NCBI GenBank assembly: GCA_037013685.1
Contig: CM072899.1
Location: 2,349,479-2,413,478 of the forward strand
Length of the DNA: 64,000 nucleotides
Direction of reading: 5' to 3'
Source of the DNA: Acridotheres tristis
Lineage: Eukaryota > Chordata > Aves > Passeriformes > Sturnidae
Program-made: the position numbers and the translations under genes
The notes under the pieces: model-generated
What the model saw: only the letters and a program-made list of their open reading frames with translations
What the model was told of the DNA's origin: nothing
Database searches by the model: none
In this document: positions 11,801-23,800 of the stretch, piece after piece
How positions within the stretch are numbered: the first letter of the stretch is position 1
Layout of the letters: every line of letters begins with the position of its first letter

Positions 11801-14800
11801 GAGGAAGGTATTGGGAAGAGAAGATTCACCGCTGGAATGGGTCGGGCAGCTCTCACTTTCTCAAGTCAGAGGAATTATTCATGAAGCTGCGGTGTCATAA
11901 AAGATGCACCATCCCTAAATGATGGCTTCATGCCTGGATTACATTTTTATGAGTCAGGAAAATTAATGTCTTGATGTCGCTAACATGAAAACTACAAACA
12001 AAGGAATGATTTCTTTTTTTGTGTCTGACAGAGAAAGGCACCCAATGTTGTCTTTTGTTGAACCGTTGAACATTCTGAGAATTCCTACTGAATTCAATCA
12101 AAACTGAGGTTCAGAAAGAATGCAGGATAGTGCACTACACAGATTTCTGATTTCTCTTAGGGTTTACAGATCTGCTCCCATTACATCATTTCCTCACTGC
12201 TGGCAGTAAAAGATGAGTTAGAAAATATGATTTCATGTTATCTCCAAACAGAGGAAAGGAATGAGGCCTTTTGATTTTCCCAGCCTGCACAGTGACCCAG
12301 AGATTCCTGAAGGAAATAACAACACTGCTGAGATTAGAGAATTTCCCTCTGATCTGTGTGGCCCAAAATTTTTGCCAAAGAGACCAGGGAGAACTGCAGA
12401 GGTTCCCTTGGGTTGGCTGAACACCAGGATCATGCTGGGCACAATTTTGGGGCCAAGAGTGAAAGAAAGAAAAAATTTCACTATTGAGATGTGGATTTGA
12501 CATCCTAGGAATAATTTAAACAACAACTGATGTTAAGAATTCCTGGAAGATTTGTGTGTCTCCCTTGCAGACATACCTCTCACAATTATATCTGCTGTTG
12601 CAGATTGACTGTCTAAAGAAGTTTGCACCGTGCACACATATTTCCCAGAATGATGCAGCTGAATATTTCTTATCATCAAATCCCCAGCAGATTCCTGGAG
12701 AGATTAAAAAAAAAAAAAATAACAAAACCAAAAAAACAAACAACACAAAACTAATCACTCACAACATGCTTTCCGTACTGGGCATATTTATAAATTGCTC
12801 AATATTAATAAAAAATTCAGCTTTTAAATTAAAATATTCATAGCTATCATCAGTTTCTTTCATGGGGACATTTTTATTATGGCTTCACAAATAACTCAAA
12901 CGCCTTTATGAAATTTAGGGAAGAAAAATAAATGGTTGCAGCCCTTGTAAAGAAACAGTGATTTGCCAGGCATATAAACAGAATTATGATCAACATCCGT
13001 GGCAAAGAGGCTGTGGCAAAGAGTTTCATGAAGGGATTTGGGAGAAACTCACCCTTCCAATCCTTTCGAAGTGATGGATTCCCCTGCTCAGATCAATTCT
13101 CTGGCCATTGAATGACCACGAGAACAGCACGGCCAGGGAGGGGTCGTGGGACACCTGGCACGGCAGCACAATGCTCTCCCCAACTGTTGCATCTGTGTCC
13201 GAGGGTGCAATGGTGATGACAGTCCTCTCTGAGGAGACAAAAAAATTAGATATTTTTAAATTAAAATGCTTGTATAAATAGCAGTTATTGAGGGAGGTTT
13301 GTACCATGCAGGAAATGATTTCAAATTGGCCCAAATGTTCTGTAATAAAGGAAATTTCTGTAATCTAGTGGTGATTTTACACCACTCCTATGGCAGCAGC
13401 AGCCCCACGACCACACTGTGTGCCTGAGAGTGAGCAGATGTGAGAGGAACACCCTCAATTAGTTTATATTTATATATATATTTATATATATATTTATATC
13501 TATATATTTTCATATATTTTATATATATATTTATATATATTTTTATATATATTTATATATATATATTTATATATATACTTATATATATACTTATATATAT
13601 ATTTACATATCTATATATTTATATATATTTTATATATTTATATTTATATTTATATTTATATTTATATTTATAATTATATTTATTTTATTTTTATTTTATT
13701 TTTATTTTTCTATTTTCCTTTTTATTTTTATTTTTATTTTTATTTTTATTTTTCTATTTTTATTTTTATTTTTATTTGGAACTCCTAAATTTTATTACTT
13801 CATAAAGCCCATAATCAATAGGTATGATTTCAGTCAAAAAGGTACAGATTCCTCTTAAAAACGTGCCCATGGTGAAACTTGAAGAATTCTTCTGACCAAA
13901 AACTGCAGCAAAAGCAAAATTGCTGCTCATCTCCACTTACTTTAAACGTCAACATCCTTAATCTAAATTAACATCAGTGTTACTTTACTCCACAACACCA
14001 CTCAAGTTACAGCTCCAAAGAAAATCCCAGGCAGGAAAATGATTTATTTGATCATTTTTAACCCATTAGATGGAGACCCAAACTTGCAGCTCTTATGAAG
14101 GGAAGTATCAGCTCGCTGGAGGGGAAAAAAATGGGTTTATTTGGCTTCATTTTTGTTGCTATGACTGGCAGACAGATTAGAGATAACAAGCACTTTGTTG
14201 TAAGCAATTCCCTTGAATGAAGCTTTTGTGCATGGAAGTGTTACAAAGTGGTGAGAACTTAGACACACGTGGAAAATGAGAGCAGAGTCTTCTCAACAAT
14301 ATTAATATGATCTAAAAATAATGTGAGAGGAGGAGAAGGAAATGTGCATGAGCTGGGTAAGCTCAATGCTTCTCACAGCTTAACTCCAGAATTGATTCTT
14401 AAATCACAGAATTCTGGAAAGGTTTGGGGTTGGAAAGGACCTTAAATCCCACCCAGTGCCACCCCTGCCATGGGGACACCTGCCACTGTCCCAGCTGCTC
14501 CAAGCCACATCCAGCCTGGCCTTGGGCACTGCTGTTATCATAAGAATTCTCCTTTATTATTGGCCTGAACCTGTTTATCTCCACCAAATAAATATTGAAA
14601 ACTGTCCTTTTGGGAATTACACCGGGTCTGGGCATGAGGTGTGTTTTTTAGTAGTGGTAACAAAAAATAAATTAATTTATTATGGTATTCCCATCCTCTT
14701 GCACCTCTTGTTGAATCCTCCTCATCCCCACTAATGCAGAATGTTCACTTGGGTTATATTTTTTACTTCTTTTATAGGCTTGTGCTCAAAACTTCCACCT

Positions 14801-17800
14801 CAAATACTTTTAAAAGCTTCTTAAAAGCTCTTGGTTCTGCTTTATCCATTTATCTTGCTTAGCGACAGCAAATATGCATTATATGGCAAACCCCATTCCA
14901 GAGGAGAAAAGAGGAGAGATGTGAGTGCTGGAGGTGTAATAAAGACTTCTCCCACAAAGAATAAACAACTCAATGAGCAGCAATAAACTTAATTTGCACA
15001 TTAGCTATGCTTTCCCAAGTTCTGACATTTCAGTTGAAAATAATGCTGAAGCAATGAGGCCTATAATTGAACAGCCCAAACTTCTCCAGAGGGGAAACAA
15101 AAAACAAATGTTCCCTGCAAACAAGATCATTTTTATACCGTGTTGTTATTCGGGGTTTTAATAAACTTCATAAATGCCAAACACAATAATTTATTTTTTT
15201 TTTCATGTTTTAATGGGATTTTCCCATATTGCCACAATGTATGGGACACGTGAAAGGGAAGGAGCTTCATGAAGTCAGAGCTGCTGGAACCCTGCAGTTG
15301 TTGGTGTTTTCATGGCTGGCTGTGCTGCAGCACCATCTCAGGTCACACTTGGAGCTCTATCAGTGCTAACTGCTAATTGCTCTGTCAGAAAGTGAATATT
15401 AAAAAGATTTTTGCCAGATGCAAAGTTAAGGAGGAGGTCACGCTGCAGGCTACAGCAACCATTCTGATACTACTGAAAACAAGGATATTAAAAAAAAAAA
15501 AAAAAAGAGTTACAAAATCAGAGAATCTTGGGTAGGAAGGGTCTTTAGAGCTCATCTCACTCCACAAAAGAAGGAAATTCTGAAATACCTTTCACAATCA
15601 GGTTCCCCGAGTTTCTGGCAGTTCCAAACTGGTTTGTGGCTACACAGGTGTAAACCCCAGCATCCACCTTGGAGATGTTGGAGATCCTGAGGCTGCCATC
15701 CTCCAGGAACAGCACCCTGGGGGAAAACAAACAAAATGGGATCCCAGAACCCCAGAGTGGCTGGGGTTGGACGGGATCTTAAAGCTCATCCCACACCCTG
15801 CCACGGACAGGGACACCTTTCACCAAACCCCATCCAGCCTGGCCTTGGAAACTTCCAGAGATGGGGAATCCACAGCTTTCCTGGGCAGCAATAGAAAAAT
15901 AGAAATAAAAAAAAAAGACTTCTGGCAGAGGGACAGTAACAGAAATGCAGTGCCACTTTTAATATTTAAACATTTCCATTATGATTTTTCTCTTCTACAG
16001 CAAGCTGAATATGTGCTAACCAATTTTCACCTCTGCTGCTTATTAATTTCTATATTAGGAATGTTTTATTGGCAAACTGGGGTTGATCCCTCACATTTCC
16101 AGGTGACTTTCTTACAGCAAAATCTGGAATCTCAAGAAAAAGTCGAAAGACTCAACTTGCTACGTGTGTTCTATTTTACCACTGCTTGGTATATATATAT
16201 ATATTTTTTTAATTTTTTTTTTTTTTACATATCCCAGTGCTTCCAAGCTAAGCTAAGGTTGTGTGTGAGCCCAGCTGCCTGTGGAGCTCTGTCAGGATTA
16301 TTAAAAGATATTATCAGACTGGCTGAGATGCTCAAATGCCACCTCACAAGCCAAGGAGCCAAATCAAATCCATCACTGTCTCACAGGGCCCTCAAACCAC
16401 CCTGGAGTCCCTGACTTGTTTATATCAGTTTGCAGAGTACTGGGGAAATTGCATTTAATGATAATTTCAGGACCACTTCTGGGTTTTAAGGACAAAATTA
16501 ACTTTTAAGCTTGTACTTTTTTTTTGTTTGTTTTCATGTTAATCAGATACTTTGTGATGTAAGTCAGGACAAGGATTGGATATGATTTCCTTGGATAATA
16601 CACAGAAAATATTATTCTGTAATATTTGGGGTTTTTTTCCCACAGTTCTTCAACATCCATCTCCTGTATCTGGTAAATATGGAACTTGAGTAAATTTTTT
16701 TCTGAGTTTAGAAGAAATTTAGGGCATGAAGGTCCTGGAAGTTTCATAAAAATGGGTTCAGGGTCTCTATGTGCATCTCACACTAAACTCAGTCCTCAAT
16801 AAGCATCAGAGAATCTGCACCCAAATGCCACATTTCCTTACACTCAAAAAAATTCAGTGTAAGCCACAACTCCACAGGAAACCAGGCTCCATTCATTCAC
16901 AGCAGCACTGCATCATTTTTTATATCCCTCATTTAATTGACATTTTACTCTAATACAAGGCTCCTTTCATAAAATAGAAAATATCTAATTCATGCATCAC
17001 AGCTTGGGTATTTAATATTTATTACTAACAACATAAGATTGGGTGATGTACTGAATTATTAAAGGAAATGAACAATCACAAGAGCAGAAGCTGGAGCTGG
17101 CAGTAGCATCAGAACCATTAAACACACACAAAAAAACCCCCATCACAGTGTGTTTCTGTTTCCCATTCTGGCATTTGTACATTTGTAACTGCAAGTGGAA
17201 CACACATCAGACCTTGTTACACCCTCCCAACAGCTCAGCTGGGAAGGAGAGGCACTAAACTTGGACACCCCCCTAATTTCATGTGTCCCACACTCCTCTG
17301 ACCTTTCCCTGCACAAAGATCTGCTCCTGAGCAGGGCAAGGTGGATTTAGGGCTGGGATGTGCTGGGAATGGTTCGCTGGGGTGTGCAGCTGAGAGGGGC
17401 AGGGATTCAGGCTTGACTGAAAAATCTTTGTTTCCTTGGCAATAATCAGCAGGTACTGCAGCAGCTCTGGGTTTGCCACTCGTGGTACAGTGAGGAAATA
17501 AGTTCAGGTTTAATAATCCACCGTTCTGAACTGGAGCAGAGCAAAATGGGAAGAAGCAAAGTCCCCCCCTCAATACACTGATGTACCAGCTGAATGATAT
17601 TTTTTGGATAAGGAAGGACTAATGAGGCTGTGCCAGGGCAGGTTTAGGTTGACTTTTAGGGAAAGGTTCTTCCCCCAGAGGGTGCTGGGCACTGCCAAGG
17701 TCCCCAGGGAATGAATGGGCACAGAGGCTGCCAGAGCTCCAGGAGAGTTTGGACAGTGCTGCCAGGGATGCCCAGGGTGGGATTTGGGGTGTCTGTGCAG

Positions 17801-20800
17801 GGACAGGAGCTGGATCTTGGCACCTGGGGCAGCATTTCTGATCCAGCTCAGGATGTTCCATGATTCTGTGATGCCAGGAACTGAGCTGCTGTCACCCCTG
17901 TGCATCAGCACAGGAGCCCTGGGTCCTCTCCCTCTGTGTGGGGACACTCCTGTGACTGTTCCAAAGGCAGCTTTGAACATGAAGAAACATTTCCAAGTAT
18001 TCCCCTTCTGCCTCTGCAATATTTTTGGCATTAATGATGCGTTTCTTCCCATCAGCTTGCACCAACCACCAGAAAAAACTGCTGGTGATAAAATAGGGGA
18101 TGCAATCGAGTGGCTGGGTAACATATGGTGTTCATCAAACAGTATCCAAAGAGATTCCAGTGTGAATCAGCAAACATTCATAAATTTGGTACCTGAAAAA
18201 TAATTCATAACAAGCCACCTCAGTGTCTTTCTGTCCATCAAATATTGATGATCTGTTACTTTTACTGCAGTTGCACCTAAGAGCTCTTAGGTGCAAATTA
18301 AAATCCAGAAGAGGCATAAAGGAAAAAAAAAATAAAAAAAAGAAAATTTCCATCCCTAAAAGCTTCAATGTAGGTAAATACACAAGGAAAAAACAATCTG
18401 TAAAACACAGAATAGCAAAGGGGAAAGCTTTGAAAGCTCTATCTTAGCCTCTGTGAATTCTGGTTACAGATTTTTCACTGAAGTTTGGTCATGCCTCAGA
18501 TTTTTCATCCCTGTATTCTTCATGATGAATTGAGACCTTGATAATTCCCATCTCTCTCATTTAGCAACTAAGAGGGGTTTGTACCCACTCAGGAGCTGAC
18601 AGTGTCACGTTTGATCTGAAGAAATGCTGTTCTGAAACAATATTTCAATGGCTGGGCAGGCTGAGGATGGAATGGCTTTTTCAATGGATCAAAACAGAGC
18701 TTAGCAGAGAGAAAATCTGCTAAATAAAAGCTCCTGAGTTGTTTGAAACAGGTCACGCTACCTAACAACAATTAGAGCGAGCAGTAAATAAGACACTCAG
18801 GCAGAATTTGTGTAAGAGCACAAAAGGCTCCAGAGTAGTTTAGTGGGGAAGGGAATTAAACGTTTGAAAAAAGGAGAAATTTTCAGCTGTCCTGAGGTCG
18901 TTGTCAGGAGAGGGATGGGAAGACAGAGCACAGCAGGAAATCAAGACGACTCATTTCAAATGCAAGAAGAAAAACAACAATGCCCTATGAAACTCTCTCC
19001 CAGGTGCCAAGAGCAGCAAAAGTGCCCTAAAGTCCCTCAGAGGCAGGACTCTGTGGCCCGGGTGGGTTCAGAGGGGCTGCACTTTGTCCTCTCCCATTTC
19101 TCTCTCAAATCAGGGAGCTGTGATGCAGAAGGCGATGCGAATATTGCCTTTAATGGGCTTTGGATCAAGCTCTGACAAACGGTTTAAAAAGAAGCTGTGA
19201 AAGGCACGTCTCACCTGCTGAAAGGCTCGCTGGAAACCATTCCTTTTCACAACATTCGAGGCTGTGTGAAGGCTAGACATAATAGTTCTCAGCAGCTGCA
19301 TCACAAGACAAGGTAATTCCAAGTGCTGTGATGAGACAGAAAAGTTTAACTTGTCCAACACAAGGCAAGGAGAATATTTTGTCTGCCAGGAAAACTGGAC
19401 TTCTCTCCATACGTAAATAAGTGCCTGTCAAAGGACCAAGAGCACAAGATCTGAAGCAGATCTGATAAATGCAGTGCTGTGAAAGGAGGAGGAAGAACTC
19501 AGGACCCAGCTGCTCATAAAACCCTCAGGCAGCCCGGGATTGCTTAGGCACAGGCTTAACTTTAGGCTGGCATCTCCAAATAACAAAACGCTTAAATCCT
19601 GATCAGAGTCCTGCTGCCTCCTGGGCTCCTGCCTGGTGCTACCTCTGGGTGAACAGCTCAATTAAACCAAGAAGAGATGAAAATCCTGTCCCTATTCGTG
19701 CAAAGTTCCTGCACACCAGGGCGAGTTGGGAATACACAGAAATATTACTGCATACAGAATCATGGAATGGGTCGGGTCAAAAGGGACTTTAAAGATCATC
19801 CATTTCCATGGGCAGGGACACCTTCCACTGTCCCAGGCTGCTCCAAGCCCCAGTGTCCAACCTGGATTTGGACATTTCCAGGGATCCAGGGGCAGCCACA
19901 GCTGCTCTGGGCACCCGTGCCAGTGTTTTGTCACCAGCAATATAAAATATTTCTTCCTCGTTCCTAATCTAACCTGATCCTCTTTAACTTTAAACCCATC
20001 AGATATAAATATTGAGGTTCCCCTGCCAGTGACTCCATCAGGAGATGAGAGGAGCACCACGTGCAGGAGGGGAAAACAAACATCTTCCCTGGGATCTGCT
20101 GGAGCCAGAGCTCTTTGTGATGTTCAAAAAGGAGAGTTTGCAAAGTTTGTGCAGAAGCCACGAGGCTGCGGGGAAGAGGTGAGAGCTCATTAAAATTGTC
20201 ACACATACTTTTTAAGTAAAGAACTTGAGAAATCAAGCAGGGATGATAGGTACAGCTTTTAATTAACCAGGCCAAACAAACCATCTCCGAGCGTGTTGTC
20301 TCATGTGAACAAAAGATTGTTGATGGCTATTTACTTTGATCTTAAGAGCATGAAAGAATAATATGTATTTAACAAGGCTGATAGAAGAAATAAAATCTGA
20401 GAAAAGAAAGAGGTGTCAAGTCATTAGATTTAAAAGTGCAGCAGGGGTAGCTTTGTGCACTGCTGCATTGTTCAGCCAATCTGTTTTTGGGAGAGGAGGG
20501 ATGTTAATTCATGGATATGAAATGCACGGATTCAAACGGCAAAGGGCTTTGAAATCCCCATCAAAATCTTGAGCTGGATGGGTGTAAAACTGGGTGGATT
20601 CTGCAGGTTTCAGCACTGCCAGAAGGGCAGCTCTCCCTTCAAGGGTGTAATTCTTTTCCAAATAAACCTTTTCCAAATAACCCTGATACTTTGTAGAGAT
20701 TCCCTCTTCTTGTCTCCTGTCTGCCTCTAACATCTGACACCTCCCAGCGTTATTGAAGCCTCATCACGGCACTGTGCTGATAAAAAGGGAGGAATCTGGA

Positions 20801-23800
20801 TCTGATGAAATCAGAGGCAAAGTAATTTTTATTATCTGAGAAATCCGATTTGAAACCATGTCTGCTCAGCCTCCCTTTGCTGCTCAGGAGCAAACTCCCT
20901 CTTTATTTCCAGGCTGTGCAAAGATATATTGTTTATAAATTTCTCCAGACATGCTGCCAGACACTGAGACAATATCTGACTCCTCTAATTTTACCAAGAT
21001 TGAGGAGCAGGAGAGGATGCATTAAAAACTACAAAGGGAAGTGAGTGAGGGGCAGAAAGATGAGCACAACTCTCAAGTGACTGGGAATTAGCAGTGATTT
21101 ATGCAGATGGAAATGTGAGCAAAGTTTGGCTGAGTGAATGACTTGTCCCTGCTGCTGACAGCCCTGGTATTTTTGAAAAGGTCCCACTGAATCCCATCTG
21201 AGATCTGACTGTCTGTATCATATGTTAATGATCTTTGTACCTGTTTATTCTATTCTGAGCATAATTTGTATGCTAATGCTGTTGCCATTTAATAAACTGT
21301 GCTTAAAAGATTTTCCTTATCTGCATGCTGATATAAATGAGCTTCAGGGTTGACTGACAATTAAGTGGAAATCAAATAAATGCCATTATAATATTTTAAC
21401 TATTTGGATCAAAACAAAATTACACAATCCGGCTGAATAGTCTTATTAAAATATTGCAGAAAAGAATATTATTGGAAATTGTAAAACGTGATGCTGGAAC
21501 CCTTCCATCCTATTTCTTAGAATTCTCCCCTTTTCTTAAAAATAGAATTATTTTTGCGTCAAATCTCTGCAATTGGGACCACAAATATTTATTTATGTAA
21601 ATATATACAGCCATCCAAACTGAGCTATACTCCATCATACACATTCCAGAGAAAACACAGGATTTCCAGGAGCTTCTACTGCCTTTTATACAAAATAGCA
21701 AAAATTTGTTTTGCCCTGTCTGTAACTCACTCAAGGATTAAATGTGAGGCAGATGTTCCTCTGTGATGGCCAAAGAAAAAAGTGACAAAAACACCCTGTG
21801 CCCAAACGTCTTGTAGAGATACATCCCAGAACTGGCAGCCAGGGAATACTGGGCAACAGCACCTCTGTGTGCATGGGAAAGAAAAGCAGAAAAGGAGCAG
21901 AATTGCCAAATAAAACAGCTGCCAATTTCTTTATCCTCCAAGTTCTGCTGGTTTTATGAAATCTTTGTAACTCCACTACATCAGAGAAAAGCTCTTCCAG
22001 TGCAGGATGGGATGGCCACACTGCCACCATTCTAATCCCACCATTAATCATCATTTTTATGATCCAGACACTATCAGGGGCTCTGACTCAGCCCTTCACA
22101 CAACTAAATTCACTCCAGATGTAAAACTAAGCCCTTAATATGGGATTTAAGTAGAATTTAAGCAGTACAGAAGGCCCTGAGTTGCCCTCTGCGTGGGAGT
22201 TTCATTCACTTGCAGGAAGCTGCTTCCCTCCCTGCCTGTCAGAAGACATTTCAGAAGCACAGGAGCAATAAAAACTGCTGGTAACCTTGAAGAATTCTGT
22301 CCAGACAACAAGCAGCTGACACCAGCATGACCCTGGTTGGATTTCAGAAACCCTGGAATGGAATCAGAGACCAAAAACGCCCAAAACAGAAGCAGAGAAT
22401 GCCAGGATGGTTTGGAGTGGAAGGAACCTCAAAGTTCCTCCCTTTCCACCCCCTGCCATGGGCAGGGACACCTTCCACTATCCCAGGTTGTTCCAAACCC
22501 CATCCAGCCAGGCTTCATCACCTCCAATTTCTTGTGCCTGTTGGTTGGGCTCCTCGTGGATCTGCAGGAAAGCTGGGACAATCCTCTCCGGGCTGGTGAA
22601 TTTAAACCCAGTTTGAGTGACAATGATGGGGACTGCGTGTGCTTCACTGAAGCCCCAGCCCCACATCCTTGCTCCAAATAGCACAGAGCATAGGAACTTT
22701 CTGCCTTTTTTATGTGTCAGTCCCATTCTGTCACTCGTGTGTATCCCTTCAGCTTTTCCTTTCCTTTTCCAATTTCCCTTTCACTGAAAATCTAAGAAGA
22801 TTTTTTGCTCTCATGGAAAAGGAGCAACATTCCTTTCTCCCAAAAATCCCATGGCTAAACCACTGCTGTTTGTGACCTCCTAAAGATTTTTCATGGCCAA
22901 GCATCACTTTTGCAAGGTGCTCTCACTCACATGACCCTTCCCACTCCAAATGATCCCACAAATCCCTCCCTGGAAGATTTTTTGTTCATCATGCCTGGGA
23001 ATTGCCTGGCACAGTCCCACCATGTTTGTCCTGTGCAGGGCCAGCAGTTGGACCTTGATGTTCCTCCTGGATCCTCTCCAACCTGGGACACTCTGGGATT
23101 CTTTTTTAATCAATCTCACTTTATATCACCTCCCCAGCACACCTTGATCTGTTCCCTCTTATGTTACAGCTGCTTTCAGAACACTCTGGGGATCAGAATC
23201 TTTGATTTGGTGCCTGTGCAGCAAATTTGGTGCAGGTTTTCCAAATCTGGACCATGTCTTCCAAATTTGGTGCAGGTTTTCCAAATTTGTTGCAGGTTTT
23301 CCAAATTTGGGGCAGGTTTTCCACCCCACACTGGCATTTTTGATGCTGCAGCAACACCTCCAGCAGCAACGATGTGCATGGCAGCACAACCTGGACAGGA
23401 AGAGAAGCACAGAAGGTTGCATCCTCTCTTTATTTTTTTTTTCCCTACAAACTCCTAATTAGGAACTTTGATTCCCAGCCTACCCAGTGGAAAAATTCCA
23501 ATGAGATGATCTGGCTTTGGATGGAGCCCTGACCATCCATCAGGAAATGTGCATGGAGCAGGGACAGGACGAGCTGGAAGGGGGAGAGGGCACAGCACCG
23601 ACACTCACTGGGGTTTGGATTATTGCAATTCCTCGTGACAGGGAGGAGTGACAGGTTTCCTGGGCCATCTCAGCATGCAGGACAGCCCCTTGGAAAGGTT
23701 CCCCTGAACAAGGCTGCTCTGATTTGAGAGGGAACGATTTCAAATTGCATTAGAGAGGTGTCCTGCAGAGGGGAGTTGTAATAAATCCTTCTCTTTTTCA

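Larger units (their letters stand above)
13229..15588 (-). other. CNTN3 intron Ig5/Ig6 (2,360 bp)
   Basis: This intron holds an AT microsatellite (13461-13777), a minus-strand CR1 tail (14402-14540) and a second CR1 tail (15512-15565) that ends 23 bp from the donor of the Ig5 exon. The stretches 13780-14400 and 14545-15480 are AT-rich with nothing recognised. Confidence 0.9.

Noticed and set aside
15767..16414. 215-codon plus-strand ORF
   Set aside because: It starts in an antisense CR1 tail, crosses TA and T runs and has no recognisable domain.
17570..18203. ORFs of 162 and 184 codons on opposite strands
   Set aside because: Both are largely CR1 sequence with low-information extensions.
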